From: Klebsiella quasivariicola
GTDB taxonomy: Bacteria; Pseudomonadota; Gammaproteobacteria; Enterobacterales; Enterobacteriaceae
Direction of reading: 5' to 3'
DNA: 64,000 nucleotides
Assembly: GCF_002269255.1 (NCBI RefSeq)
Contig: NZ_CP022823.1
Span: 4,464,001 to 4,528,000 of the forward strand
Part shown: positions 1 to 9,673 of the stretch, in pieces
Layout: each line of letters starts with the position of its first letter
Position numbering within the stretch: position 1 is the stretch's first letter
Position numbers and translations under genes: made by a program
The notes under the pieces: generated by a model
What the model was told of the DNA's origin: nothing
Databases searched by the model: none
Seen by the model: the letters and a program-made list of their open reading frames with translations, nothing else

Positions 1-1988
1 TCTCCCGGCATCAGCAGCGGTACGCCCGGCGGATAAGGGAGGATCATATTGGCCGAAATCCGCCCCACCAGGTTCTCCAGTTCAATAGTTTCTACCTCAC
101 CCTTGATCTGGCGCTGCCAGGCGTGATGCGGCGTCATTTTCATTTCCGGCAGGACGTCAAAGGCGCTGAGCATCAGCTGCGGCAGCTGGTGCTGACGGAT
201 CAAGCGGTGGATCCCCTGCGCCAGATCCTGGATCCGCATGTTGCGGTAGAAGTCGGGATCTTCGGCGTACAGATCCGGCAGCATATTTTTCACCCGCAGA
301 TTGAGATCGTAGGCGCGTTTGAACTCAGTCAGACCGCGCAGTAGCCCCATCGCCCGGGTTTTATCAATGCCGATGCTGAACAGGAACAGCAGGTTATAGG
401 GGCCCGTTTTTTCCACCACCACGCCCCGCTCGTCGAGGAACTTCGCCACCAGCGCCGCCGGGATCCCCTCTTCATCCATATTCCCCTGCTCGTCCATGCC
501 CGGCGTCAGAATGGTGACCTTCACCGGATCGAGATACATATGATCCGCATCGGCATCTTTGAAACCATGCCAGTCTTCGCCCGGCGCCACCGGCCAGCAT
601 TCGGCTTTATCCACCGCTTCCGGCTGCCAGATATCAAAGAACCAGCCGTCCGACTCCTCGCGCAGTCGCTGCACCTCTTTGCGGAAGTCCAGCGCCCGCT
701 CAATGGAGCGCTGGATGAGACGTTTACCGGAGTTACCGCGCAGCATCGCCGCCGCGGTCTCAATCGACGCGACGATGGGGTAGCTCGGCGAGGTCGAGGT
801 ATGCATCATAAAGGCTTCATTAAAGGTCTCTTCATCATAGTTGCCCTTAATGTGGATCAGCGAGGCCTGCGACAGCGCGGCCAGCATCTTATGCGTGGAC
901 TGCGTCTCGAAGATGACTTTTCCGGGGATCCGCTCCCCGCTCATACCGCTTTTCCCCTGATATATCGGATGGAAATGGGTATACGGCACCCAGGCGGAAT
1001 CAAAATGGATCGACGGGACGTCGAGCGTCTCCTTAAGCCAGGTGGTGTTGTAGAGCAGTCCATCGTAGGTAGAGTTGGTGATCACCGCATGCACGGGCCA
1101 CTGCGCCCCGCCCGTGTCGCGCACTTTCTGTTGAATGCTGTCGCGGGTGAACTCGCGCCGGGGGATACCGCCGAGGATCCCCAGCGCGTTGCGGGTCGGC
1201 TTCAGCCACAGGGGAACCACATCGCTCATCATCAGCAGGTGGGCCAGCGATTTGTGACAGTTACGGTCAATCAGCAGCGTGCTGCCGGCGGGCGCCGAGT
1301 ACATACCGACAATTTTGTTGGACGTCGAGGTGCCGTTGGTCACCATGTAGCTCTGTTCAGCGCCAAAGGCGCGGGCAATATACTCCTCCGCCTCCAGGTG
1401 CGGGCCGGTATGATCCAGCAGGGAGCCCAGCTCAGTGACCGAAATCGAGACATCCGCCTTCAGCGTATTGCCGCCAAAAAAATCATAGAACAGGCAGCCC
1501 ACCGGGCTTTTCTGATAGGCGCTACCGCCCATATGGCCCGGCGTACAGAAGGTATATTTTCCCTCCTGCACGTAGTTAAACAGCGCGCGGGTAAATGGCG
1601 GAGTGATATTCTCCAGGTATTCGCGGGTGTACTGCCCGATGCGAGTGGCGATCTCTTCGGAGAGTCCCAGCGCATATTCGAAGAACCACAGCGTCATGCG
1701 CAGATCCTGACTGCTGACGTCCATCGTCGAGTGGGCGTTAATAAAGGCATACAGGGGGAGGTATTCATTGAGCTGATTGATATCGCTGCACAGATCGACG
1801 CTGTATTCATCCCAGTCGAAGATCACCCCGCAGATGCGCGGATTGTGCTCGATAAACTGCAGCAGGTCGGCGCTGTTTTGCGGCCAGATGGTCTGGAAAC
1901 CCTGGCGCTGCAGCGCCGCTTCCAGTTCTTTGATCGGTTCGTCTTTGTGATAGACGCCGTGAGGCCCCATGATGGCGATGATATTCAC
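1..1988 (-). CDS. ldcC: Constitutive lysine decarboxylase LdcC (C-terminus cut off)
   Basis: PLP-dependent decarboxylase converting lysine to cadaverine in the cytoplasm, the constitutive partner of acid-induced CadA. About 662 codons are present and roughly 50 C-terminal residues lie beyond the window start. The N-terminal receiver-like wing domain comes first, then the aminotransferase-fold core with the PLP-lysine motif STHKMLAALSQAS. A GTG start at 1988 is chosen because AGGAGGAAAGC lies directly upstream and the product then begins MNIIAIMGPHG, as in E. coli LdcC. In-frame ATGs at 2024 and 2021 lack such a ribosome site. It lies last in the lpxD-dnaE-accA-ldcC order, after the accA terminator. 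LdcC rather than CadA is called from this neighbourhood. Confidence 0.95.
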   Translation of the reverse strand, partial: MNIIAIMGPHGVYHKDEPIKELEAALQRQGFQTIWPQNSADLLQFIEHNPRICGVIFDWDEYSVDLCSDINQLNEYLPLYAFINAHSTMDVSSQDLRMTLWFFEYALGLSEEIATRIGQYTREYLENITPPFTRALFNYVQEGKYTFCTPGHMGGSAYQKSPVGCLFYDFFGGNTLKADVSISVTELGSLLDHTGPHLEAEEYIARAFGAEQSYMVTNGTSTSNKIVGMYSAPAGSTLLIDRNCHKSLAHLLMMSDVVPLWLKPTRNALGILGGIPRREFTRDSIQQKVRDTGGAQWPVHAVITNSTYDGLLYNTTWLKETLDVPSIHFDSAWVPYTHFHPIYQGKSGMSGERIPGKVIFETQSTHKMLAALSQASLIHIKGNYDEETFNEAFMMHTSTSPSYPIVASIETAAAMLRGNSGKRLIQRSIERALDFRKEVQRLREESDGWFFDIWQPEAVDKAECWPVAPGEDWHGFKDADADHMYLDPVKVTILTPGMDEQGNMDEEGIPAALVAKFLDERGVVVEKTGPYNLLFLFSIGIDKTRAMGLLRGLTEFKRAYDLNLRVKNMLPDLYAEDPDFYRNMRIQDLAQGIHRLIRQHQLPQLMLSAFDVLPEMKMTPHHAWQRQIKGEVETIELENLVGRISANMILPYPPGVPLLMPG

Positions 1989-2050
1989 GCTTTCCTCCTG
2001 GTATTCACCTAAGTCAAGCATCATAGCAATCCCCCGGGCGCATCGCACAT

Positions 2051-2076
2051 AAAAAAAGGGCCGGAAAATCCGGCCC
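2051..2076 (-). terminator. Rho-independent terminator after accA
   Basis: Read on the minus strand, a 7-bp stem (GGGCCGG at 2058-2064 with its complement at 2070-2076, 5-nt loop) is followed by a run of seven T (2051-2057). It lies 26 bases past the accA stop, so it should end the accA transcript and separate ldcC. Confidence 0.85.
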
Positions 2077-2101
2077 TTAGTGTTTAGTCCTGGCGAAAAA
2101 G

Positions 2102-3061
2102 TTAAGCGTAACCGTAGCTCATCAGACGCTGATAGCGGCGGTTCAACAGCTCTTCTTCGCTGAGCAGATCGAGATCCGCCAGGTCTGCCAGCAGCTGCGC
2201 CTTCAGGCTTGCCGCCATCGCTTCCGGGTTGCGGTGAGCGCCGCCCAGCGGTTCCGGAACGATAGAATCGATCAGCTTCAGCTCTTTCAGACGCGGGGCG
2301 ATAATGCCCATCGCTTCCGCAGCCAGCGGCGCTTTATCCGCGCTCTTCCACAGAATGGAGGCGCAGCCTTCCGGAGAAATGACCGAATAGGTGCTGTACT
2401 GCAGCATGTTGACCTTGTCGCCCACGCCGATCGCCAGCGCGCCGCCGGAGCCGCCTTCACCGATCACGGTGCAGATAACCGGCACGCTCAAACGCGACAT
2501 TTCACGCAGGTTACGGGCGATCGCTTCCGACTGGCCGCGCTCTTCCGCGCCGACGCCCGGATAAGCGCCCGGGGTGTCGATGAAAGTGATGATCGGCATT
2601 TTAAACCGCTCAGCCATTTCCATCAGGCGCAGCGCTTTACGGTAACCTTCCGGCGCCGGCATGCCAAAGTTGCGACGGATCTTCTCTTTAGTTTCACGGC
2701 CTTTCTGGTGGCCGATAATCATCACCGGACGACCATCAAGACGCGCGATACCGCCGACAATTGCTTTATCGTCAGCAAAGGCACGGTCACCGGCCAGTTC
2801 GTCAAATTCGTCGAACGCCAGGCGGACATAATCCAGGGTGTATGGACGGCGCGGGTGGCGCGCCAGTTGCGCAACCTGCCATGCACCGAGATCGGCGAAG
2901 ATTTTGCGCGTCAGTTCTACGCTTTTCTCGCGCAGACGATGCACTTCTTCGTCGATGTTAATATCCAGTTTCTCATCCTGACGGCTTACCGCAGTCAGGG
3001 AATCGATTTTCGCTTCCAGCTCTGCAATCGGCTGTTCAAAATCTAGGAAATTCAGACTCAT
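2102..3061 (-). CDS. accA: Acetyl-CoA carboxylase carboxyltransferase alpha subunit
   Basis: Alpha subunit (319 aa, the usual length) of the carboxyltransferase that, with AccD, moves carboxyl from biotin carboxyl carrier protein to acetyl-CoA to give malonyl-CoA, the first step of fatty acid synthesis. The N-terminal part (about residues 1-60) is helical and charged. The crotonase-fold core shows FIDTPGAYPGVGAEERGQ and the glycine-rich IGEGGSGGALAIG that form the acyl-CoA site and oxyanion hole. It starts 12 bases after the dnaE stop, so the two are co-transcribed, and it is followed by a strong terminator. Confidence 0.97.
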   Translation of the reverse strand: MSLNFLDFEQPIAELEAKIDSLTAVSRQDEKLDINIDEEVHRLREKSVELTRKIFADLGAWQVAQLARHPRRPYTLDYVRLAFDEFDELAGDRAFADDKAIVGGIARLDGRPVMIIGHQKGRETKEKIRRNFGMPAPEGYRKALRLMEMAERFKMPIITFIDTPGAYPGVGAEERGQSEAIARNLREMSRLSVPVICTVIGEGGSGGALAIGVGDKVNMLQYSTYSVISPEGCASILWKSADKAPLAAEAMGIIAPRLKELKLIDSIVPEPLGGAHRNPEAMAASLKAQLLADLADLDLLSEEELLNRRYQRLMSYGYA

Positions 3062-3073
3062 AGTATTCCTGTA

Positions 3074-6000
3074 TTAGTCAAACTCCAGTTCCACCTGCTC
3101 CGAGCCGATAAGGCCCCGCAGATCGTTAAGTAAACGATCGCTCGGAGAGACGCGCCATGTTGCGCCGAAACGCAACCGCGCGCGTGCATCCGCCCTCTGA
3201 TAATAGAGGTGCACTGGAATGGTTCCCGAACGGTGGGGTTCCAGAGACTGACGGAGTCGGTTTAAAAGCTGGTCATCAATTTGCCTGTCCGTCAGCGAGA
3301 TAGCAAGCCCGCGAGCATATTTTTCCCGGGCTTCGTCAATGTCCATGACTTCACGGGCGGTCATTTTAAGCCCCCCGCTAAAGTCATCAAAGCTGACCTG
3401 TCCGCTGACGATAAGTATGCGGTCTTTTTCCAGCAACTGCTGATATTTATCCAGCGCGTCAGTGAATAACATCACTTCCAGACGCCCGGAACGGTCATCC
3501 AGAGTACAGATGCCGATACGATTGCCGCGCTTGGTGACCATTACCCGCGCCGCAATCACCAGCCCCGCCGCCGTGGTGACTTTCCCACGTTCGGTCGGAT
3601 GCATGTCTTTGAGCCTCACGCCACCGACGTAGCGTTCAATCTCTTTCAGATACTGGTTAATCGGGTGCCCGGTCAGATATAGCCCCAGGGTCTCCCTTTC
3701 ACCATCCAGTACCAGCTGTTCAGGCCACGGCTGACAGCTGGCGTAGGATTGCTCAATCTGCTCGGGCTCTTCCGCCAGCACGCCGAACATATCGGCCTGA
3801 CCGATGGCCTCGGCTTTCGCGTGCTGGTCGGCGGCTTTCAGCGCATCGCCCAGCGAATTCATCAGCGCCGCGCGATGTGGACCGAGACGATCGAACGCCC
3901 CGGACATAATCAGTTTTTCCAGCACCCGACGGTTGAGCTTTTTAATATCGGTCCGCGCGCAGAGGTCGAACAGCTCGCGGAAATAACCACCGTTGTTGCG
4001 CGCCTCAATGATCGCTTCGATCGGCCCTTCGCCGACGCCTTTGATGGCGCCGATGCCGTAGACGATCTCGCCGTCGTCGTTGACGTGGAAATGGTACAGG
4101 CCGGAGTTAATATCCGGGGGCAAAATTTTCAGCCCCATACGCCAGCACTCATCCACCAGGCCCACTACCTTCTCGGTGTTGTCCATATCGGCGGTCATCA
4201 CCGCCGCCATAAACTCGGCCGGATAGTGCGCCTTGAGCCACAGCGTCTGGTAGGAGACCAGCGCGTAGGCGGCGGAGTGCGATTTGTTAAATCCGTACCC
4301 GGCGAATTTCTCCACCAGGTCGAAGATTTTCATCGCCAGTTCGCCGTCAACGCCGTTTTTCTTCGCCCCATCTTCAAAGATAGAACGCTGCTTGGCCATC
4401 TCCTCCGGCTTTTTCTTACCCATTGCACGACGCAGCATATCCGCGCCGCCAAGGGTATATCCGGACAGCACCTGGGCAATCTGCATGACCTGTTCCTGAT
4501 ACAGGATGATGCCGTAGGTCGGCTCCAGCACCGGTTTCAGACTCTCATGCTGCCACTGCACGTCCGGATAAGAGATCTCTTCGCGGCCATGCTTACGGTC
4601 GATAAAGTTATCTACCATCCCCGACTGCAGCGGGCCCGGGCGGAACAGGGCCACCAGCGCGATCATATCTTCGAAGCAGTCAGGCTGCAGGCGCTTAATC
4701 AGATCTTTCATGCCGCGCGATTCAAGCTGGAAGACCGCGGTAGTTTCCGAGCGCTGCAGCATGTCGAAGCTTTTCTTGTCATCCAGCGGGATAGCGGCGA
4801 TATCCAGCGGCCCTTCGCCATTCTTCTCACGGCGCTTGTTAATCATCTCCAGCGCCCAGTTAATGATAGTAAGCGTACGCAGACCGAGGAAGTCGAACTT
4901 CACCAGCCCGGCATATTCCACGTCGTTCTTATCAAACTGGGTGACCGGATGCAGCCCCTGTTCATCGCAATACAGCGGCGCGAAGTCAGTGATTTTAGTC
5001 GGAGCGATAACCACCCCACCGGCGTGTTTACCGGCGTTTCGCGTCACCCCTTCCAGCTTACGCGCCATGTCTATAAGCGCTTTAACTTCTTCGTCCGCTT
5101 CGTAGATTTCCGGCAGTTGCGGTTCGGCCTCAAAGGCTTTCGCCAGCGTCATGCCCGGATCGGGCGGCACCAGCTTGGAGATACGGTCGACAAAGCCGTA
5201 CGGGTGACCCAGTACGCGACCCACGTCGCGGATAACCGCTTTCGCCGCCATGGTACCGAAGGTAATGATCTGCGATACCGCATCGCGGCCGTACATGTCC
5301 GCCACGTGCTCGATAACCTGGTCGCGTTTCTCCATGCAGAAGTCGACGTCGAAGTCGGGCATCGAGACACGTTCCGGGTTAAGGAAACGTTCGAACAGCA
5401 GGTCGAATTCCAGCGGGTCAAGATCGGTTATCTTCAGCGCGTAGGCCACCAGCGAACCGGCGCCGGAACCGCGGCCCGGGCCTACCGGCACGCCGTTATC
5501 CTTCGACCACTGGATAAACTCCATCACGATCAGGAAGTAGCCCGGGAAGCCCATCTGGTTGATAACCTGCAGCTCGATGTCCAGACGTTCGTCGTACTCC
5601 GGTCGACGCTTTGCGCGCTCTTCCGGATCCGGGAACAGAAACGCCAGACGCTCTTCCAGACCTTCTTTCGATTTCATGACCAGGAAATCTTCGGTGGTCA
5701 TATCGCCGGTCGGGAACTGCGGCAGGAAATATTCGCCAAGCCGCACGGTGACGTTGCAGCGCTTGGCGATTTCTACGCTGTTTGCCAGCGCTTCCGGGAT
5801 GTCGGCGAACAGCTCGCACATCTCCTCCTCACTGCGCATATATTGCTGCGGGGAGTAGTTACGCGGCCGTTTCGGATCGTCGAGCGTGAAGCCGTCGTGA
5901 ATGGCGACGCGGATTTCGTGGGCGTCGAAGTCGCCGGTTTCAAGGAAGCGGACATCGTTGGTCGCCACCACCGGCAAACCGCGCGCTTCAGCCAGCGCCA

Positions 6001-6556
6001 CGGCGGCATGGAGATAGCTCTCTTCATCCTGACGCCCGGTGCGGATCAGCTCCAGAAAATAGCGATCCGGGAAATGCTCTTCATAGAAGGCGACGCACTG
6101 TTCCACCAGCGGCATATTGCCGCGGATCAGGCTGACGCCGACGTCACCTTTACGGCCGCCGGAGAGCAGAATCAGCCCTTCCTGATGATCGACCAGCCAG
6201 TCACGGTCGATCCAGGGGCCCAGTGCGCCATAGCCGCGCTGATAGGCACGGGAAATCAGCAGCGTCAGATTCTGGTAGCCGGTGTTGTTCGCCGCCAGCA
6301 CGGTCAGCTCGGTAAATTCGTCACCAAGCAGGTCGCACTGCACATGGAAGTCGGCGCCGACGATCGGCTTAATGCCCGCGCCATGTCCCGTCCCGTAGAA
6401 CTTCACCAGCCCACACAGGTTAGTGAAATCAGTGATCGCCAGCGCTGGCATGCCAAGCGAGGCCGCCTTCTTGACCAGCGGCCCGGTCTTCGCCAGCCCA
6501 TCGATCATGGAATAGTCGCTGTGCACCCGCAGGTGTACGAAACGTGGTTCAGCCAT
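3074..6556 (-). CDS. dnaE: DNA polymerase III alpha subunit
   Basis: Catalytic alpha subunit of the replicative polymerase (1160 aa, same as E. coli). It opens with the PHP domain (FVHLRVHSDYSMIDG, residues 6-20), followed by the C-family polymerase palm with the metal-binding PDFDVDFCM motif near residues 399-407. The third palm aspartate lies in the KFDFLGLRTLT region near 550-560. Then come the fingers, a helix-hairpin-helix, the beta-clamp-binding segment QADMFG near 920, an OB fold near 1000-1070 and the tau-binding C-terminus. The start is 17 bases after rnhB, in an operon with lpxA-lpxB-rnhB. No truncation or frameshift was seen. Confidence 0.98.
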   Translation of the reverse strand: MAEPRFVHLRVHSDYSMIDGLAKTGPLVKKAASLGMPALAITDFTNLCGLVKFYGTGHGAGIKPIVGADFHVQCDLLGDEFTELTVLAANNTGYQNLTLLISRAYQRGYGALGPWIDRDWLVDHQEGLILLSGGRKGDVGVSLIRGNMPLVEQCVAFYEEHFPDRYFLELIRTGRQDEESYLHAAVALAEARGLPVVATNDVRFLETGDFDAHEIRVAIHDGFTLDDPKRPRNYSPQQYMRSEEEMCELFADIPEALANSVEIAKRCNVTVRLGEYFLPQFPTGDMTTEDFLVMKSKEGLEERLAFLFPDPEERAKRRPEYDERLDIELQVINQMGFPGYFLIVMEFIQWSKDNGVPVGPGRGSGAGSLVAYALKITDLDPLEFDLLFERFLNPERVSMPDFDVDFCMEKRDQVIEHVADMYGRDAVSQIITFGTMAAKAVIRDVGRVLGHPYGFVDRISKLVPPDPGMTLAKAFEAEPQLPEIYEADEEVKALIDMARKLEGVTRNAGKHAGGVVIAPTKITDFAPLYCDEQGLHPVTQFDKNDVEYAGLVKFDFLGLRTLTIINWALEMINKRREKNGEGPLDIAAIPLDDKKSFDMLQRSETTAVFQLESRGMKDLIKRLQPDCFEDMIALVALFRPGPLQSGMVDNFIDRKHGREEISYPDVQWQHESLKPVLEPTYGIILYQEQVMQIAQVLSGYTLGGADMLRRAMGKKKPEEMAKQRSIFEDGAKKNGVDGELAMKIFDLVEKFAGYGFNKSHSAAYALVSYQTLWLKAHYPAEFMAAVMTADMDNTEKVVGLVDECWRMGLKILPPDINSGLYHFHVNDDGEIVYGIGAIKGVGEGPIEAIIEARNNGGYFRELFDLCARTDIKKLNRRVLEKLIMSGAFDRLGPHRAALMNSLGDALKAADQHAKAEAIGQADMFGVLAEEPEQIEQSYASCQPWPEQLVLDGERETLGLYLTGHPINQYLKEIERYVGGVRLKDMHPTERGKVTTAAGLVIAARVMVTKRGNRIGICTLDDRSGRLEVMLFTDALDKYQQLLEKDRILIVSGQVSFDDFSGGLKMTAREVMDIDEAREKYARGLAISLTDRQIDDQLLNRLRQSLEPHRSGTIPVHLYYQRADARARLRFGATWRVSPSDRLLNDLRGLIGSEQVELEFD

Positions 6557-6573
6557 CTTTAGATCCCGGTGAC

Positions 6574-7173
6574 TTAGTTGGACGCCAGGCCCAGGGCACG
6601 CTTCACCGGGCCAAAACTGCGCCGGTGATGCTCTGTTGCGCCGTGTTCCTGCAGCTTCTGCAGGTGAACAGCGGTGGGATAGCCTTTATGCTGGGCAAAT
6701 CCGTAGTGAGGAAATGCGAGGTCCAGCGTGGCCATTTCGGCGTCACGAGTGACTTTTGCCAGAATAGACGCTGCGCTGATTTCTGCCACCCGGCTGTCGC
6801 CTTTTACCACCGCCAGGGAAGGCATCGGTAGCGACGGACAGCGGTTGCCATCGATCAGGACAAACTCAGGAACAATGCTCAGGCCGGCGACGGCGCGCTG
6901 CATTGCCAGCATGGTCGCGTGCAGAATATTCAGCTCGTCAATTTCATGCGGCTCGGCGCGGCCCAGACTCCAGCACAGCGCTTTCTCTTTAATCTCATCG
7001 TATAGCGCCAGACGACGCTTCTCGCTGAGTTTTTTGGAATCATTCAGACCCATAATCGGCTTCGCCGGATCAAGGATCACCGCCGCGGTCACCACCGCGC
7101 CGACCAGGGGGCCACGCCCAACCTCATCGACGCCGGCAACCAGATGGGTATGCGGGTAGATGAACTCCATCAT
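6574..7173 (-). CDS. rnhB: Ribonuclease HII
   Basis: Cleaves RNA in RNA-DNA hybrids and starts removal of single ribonucleotides from DNA. It has 199 aa, one longer than the E. coli protein. The family motif GVDEVGRGPLVGAVV near residues 14-28 carries the first catalytic Asp and Glu. LIDGN near residue 105-110 and the later VKGDSRVAEISAASILAKVTRD region hold the other metal ligands and the 2'-OH-sensing residues. The start overlaps the lpxB stop by 4 bases, indicating translational coupling. Confidence 0.97.
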   Translation of the reverse strand: MMEFIYPHTHLVAGVDEVGRGPLVGAVVTAAVILDPAKPIMGLNDSKKLSEKRRLALYDEIKEKALCWSLGRAEPHEIDELNILHATMLAMQRAVAGLSIVPEFVLIDGNRCPSLPMPSLAVVKGDSRVAEISAASILAKVTRDAEMATLDLAFPHYGFAQHKGYPTAVHLQKLQEHGATEHHRRSFGPVKRALGLASN

Positions 7174-8321
7174 TGTTTTGCTAACTCCAGTACGGCGTCC
7201 GCCGCCTGCTCATCGGCGTTGCAGCGGATCTGCTGATGCAGCGCGCGAAACGTCTCATGCATCTGGTGGCTGGTTTTGCCATCGGCCAGCAGCGGCTCAA
7301 GAGCAGCAGCCAGCGCCTGCGGCTGGCACTCATCCTGCAGCAGCTCTTTGACCAGCTCGCGACCGGCCAGCAGGTTCGGCAACGAGACGTAGTCGGTTTT
7401 CACCAGCCGCTTCGCCAGCCAGAAGGTGAACGGCTTCATGCGATAGCCCACCACCATCGGACATTTTGCCAGCATGCACTCCAGCGCCGCCGTCCCGGAG
7501 GCCAGCAACGCGGCGTCGCTGGCGATCATCGCATCGCGCGCCTGACCGTCCAGCATATGCACGATCATATCCGGAGCCGTCTCAGCTTTGATTCGCTCAA
7601 ACTGCTCCCGACGTTTGGCATTGACCAGCGGCACTACCACCTGCAAATCGGGATAAGTGACGCGTAATAACTGCGCGGTATTAAGGAAGTCCGCGCTGAG
7701 CATTTCGACTTCCGCGCCGCGGCTGCCGGGCAGCAACGCCAGACAACGCACATTGTGCGGGATCCCCAACCGGTCGCGCGCAGCGCCTTTGTCAGGATCC
7801 AGCGGCATCGCATCCGCCATGGTATGACCGATAAAGCGGCAAGGGACGTTAAATTTGTCGTAAAACGCTTTTTCGAAAGGCAGAAAAGCCAGCACCAGGT
7901 CGGTCGCTCTGCCGATTTTGAAAACGCGTTTTTGTCGCCAGGCCCAGACCGACGGGCTGACGTAGTGAATCGTTTTGATGCCCTGCTTTTTCAGATTCCC
8001 TTCGAGGGTAATATTGAAATCAGGGGCGTCGATGCCGACGAAAACATCGGGGCGCAGCTCGCCAAAGCGGCGGGTAAGATCGGCACGAATATGCAATAAG
8101 CGGCGTAAGCGGCCGAGCACCTCAACAATGCCCATCACCGCCAGCTCTTCCATTTCATACCAGGCTTCGCACCCTTCCGCCTGCATCAGCGGTCCCGCCA
8201 CGCCGACAAAGCGCGCGTTCGGGATGCGGGCTTTAAGCGCGCGGATGAGGCCTGCACCAAGAATATCGCCGGAGGTTTCTCCGGCGACCAGGGCAATCGT
8301 CAGGGGACGCGGTTCAGCCAT
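7170..8321 (-). CDS. lpxB: Lipid-A-disaccharide synthase
   Basis: GT19 glycosyltransferase joining UDP-2,3-diacylglucosamine and lipid X to make the lipid A disaccharide at the inner membrane. It has 383 aa, typical of the family. Early GETSGDILGAGLI (residues 14-26) is the N-terminal nucleotide-sugar fold motif. LPGSRGAEVEML near residue 200 and the SGTAALECMLAKCPMVVGYRM segment near 275-300 are characteristic. It overlaps the lpxA stop by one base and the rnhB start by four, in a tightly packed lipid A gene run. Confidence 0.97.
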   Translation of the reverse strand: MAEPRPLTIALVAGETSGDILGAGLIRALKARIPNARFVGVAGPLMQAEGCEAWYEMEELAVMGIVEVLGRLRRLLHIRADLTRRFGELRPDVFVGIDAPDFNITLEGNLKKQGIKTIHYVSPSVWAWRQKRVFKIGRATDLVLAFLPFEKAFYDKFNVPCRFIGHTMADAMPLDPDKGAARDRLGIPHNVRCLALLPGSRGAEVEMLSADFLNTAQLLRVTYPDLQVVVPLVNAKRREQFERIKAETAPDMIVHMLDGQARDAMIASDAALLASGTAALECMLAKCPMVVGYRMKPFTFWLAKRLVKTDYVSLPNLLAGRELVKELLQDECQPQALAAALEPLLADGKTSHQMHETFRALHQQIRCNADEQAADAVLELAKQ

Positions 8322-9109
8322 TAACGAATCAAGCCGCGAGTGGAACGAGCGAAGAAATCGACAAAGGGTTGAACTTCCGCATGCTGAGTCGCCAGTTCGG
8401 CGATCTCCGGCTTCGCTTCTTCCAGCGTCTTACCACTGCGGTACAGCAGTTTATACGCGTTACGAATCGCGGTGATCGCTTCCCGGCTAAAGCCGCGGCG
8501 TTTCAGGCCTTCGATGTTGACGCCGAACGGCGTCGCATGGTTGCCCTGGGCAATCACGAACGGCGGAACGTCCTGCGCCACGCCGGAGCAGCCGCCAACC
8601 ATAACGTGTGAGCCAATGACGCAGAACTGGTGCACCGCCGTCATGCCGCCGATAATGACATAATCATCCAGCGAAACATGGCCGGCGAGCGTCGCGTTAT
8701 TGGCCAGAATGCAGCGATCGCCAAGCGTACAATCGTGCGCCACGTGGGCGTTGATCATCAGCAGGTTATCGTTGCCCACCTTTGTTAATCCACCGCCCTG
8801 TACTGTGCCGCGATGAATGGTGACGCTTTCGCGAATGCGGTTGCGATCGCCAATTTCCACTCGTGTCGGTTCGCCAGCATATTTTAGATCCTGGTTAACT
8901 TCACCGATGGAAGCGAACTGATAGATCTCATTGTCACGACCGATTTTGGTGTGGCCGTTAACGACAACGTGAGACTTCAGTACGGTGCCTTCGCCGATTT
9001 CAACGTTGGCGCCAACAATACAAAACGGACCAATGTGGACGTTAGCGCCAATCACGGCGCCTTCTTCTACAATGGCGGTAGGATGAACAAAAGCGGTTTT
9101 ATCAATCAC
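8321..9109 (-). CDS. lpxA: UDP-N-acetylglucosamine acyltransferase
   Basis: First enzyme of lipid A synthesis; transfers beta-hydroxymyristate from acyl carrier protein to the 3-OH of UDP-GlcNAc. It has 262 aa. The first two thirds are left-handed beta-helix hexapeptide repeats (for example AVIGANVHIGPFCIVGANVEIG). The catalytic His lies in NAHVAHDCTLGD near residue 125, and the C-terminus is helical (RGFSREAITAIRNAYKLLYR). The start is GTG at 9109, as in E. coli lpxA, 3 bases after fabZ. Confidence 0.97.
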   Translation of the reverse strand: MIDKTAFVHPTAIVEEGAVIGANVHIGPFCIVGANVEIGEGTVLKSHVVVNGHTKIGRDNEIYQFASIGEVNQDLKYAGEPTRVEIGDRNRIRESVTIHRGTVQGGGLTKVGNDNLLMINAHVAHDCTLGDRCILANNATLAGHVSLDDYVIIGGMTAVHQFCVIGSHVMVGGCSGVAQDVPPFVIAQGNHATPFGVNIEGLKRRGFSREAITAIRNAYKLLYRSGKTLEEAKPEIAELATQHAEVQPFVDFFARSTRGLIR

Positions 9110-9112
9110 GTA

Positions 9113-9568
9113 TCAGGCCTCCCGGCTACGCGCACACATCATCGTCGCTTCGCAAACCACTTTACCGTCAACCAGCGCAACGCCTTTGAAACGGGTCAGG
9201 CCGCGGCGGGTTTTCTCGAAAGTGACTTCCATAATCATCTGATCGCCTGGTACTACCGGACGTTTGAAACGTGCTTCATCGATGCCCGCGAAGTAGTACA
9301 GCTCGCCTGGTTCCAGTTTTCCGACGCTTTTAAATGCCAGAATCCCGGTGGCCTGGGCCATTGCTTCCAGAATCAGCACGCCCGGCAAAATCGGCTTACC
9401 AGGGAAGTGCCCCTGGAAAAACGGCTCGTTTACAGAAACATTTTTTACTGCGCGCAGAAAACGACCTTCTTCAAAATCCAGCACGCGGTCTACCAGCAGG
9501 AACGGGTAACGGTGAGGCAGAAGTTCCAGAATCTCTTCAATGTGCAGAGTATGAGTGTCAGTAGTCAA
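9113..9568 (-). CDS. fabZ: 3-hydroxyacyl-ACP dehydratase FabZ
   Basis: Hot-dog-fold dehydratase of fatty acid elongation, acting on beta-hydroxyacyl-ACP and so competing with LpxA/LpxD for substrate. The signature GHFPGKPILPGVLILEAMAQ carries the catalytic His and Glu near residues 54 and 68. The open frame extends upstream to 9640. The TTG at 9568 is chosen because AGGAAGAG lies just before it and the product (151 aa, starting MTTDTHTLHIEEIL) then matches the E. coli protein, which also uses TTG. A 105-base gap separates it from lpxD. Confidence 0.95.
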   Translation of the reverse strand: MTTDTHTLHIEEILELLPHRYPFLLVDRVLDFEEGRFLRAVKNVSVNEPFFQGHFPGKPILPGVLILEAMAQATGILAFKSVGKLEPGELYYFAGIDEARFKRPVVPGDQMIMEVTFEKTRRGLTRFKGVALVDGKVVCEATMMCARSREA

Positions 9569-9673
9569 AATACTCTTCCTGTCTAAATGTACTAAAAGGC
9601 AATAATAACACGGCCTGCGGCAATCTTTTAGCGAATGCAACAGGCCGGAAATGTCATGTGACCAAATGATGAA

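Noticed and set aside
540..2012. 490-codon plus-strand frame opposite ldcC
   Set aside because: Antisense shadow of ldcC, whose protein is fully conserved; no ribosome site or recognisable domain.
3749..6562. 937-codon plus-strand open frame opposite dnaE
   Set aside because: It mirrors dnaE on the opposite strand. The composition is His/Gln/Arg-rich, with no domain, and is explained by GC-rich codon use in the real gene.
9569..9640. Upstream-extended start of fabZ (175 aa form)
   Set aside because: The extra residues do not match FabZ; the TTG at 9568 has a good ribosome site and gives the standard length.
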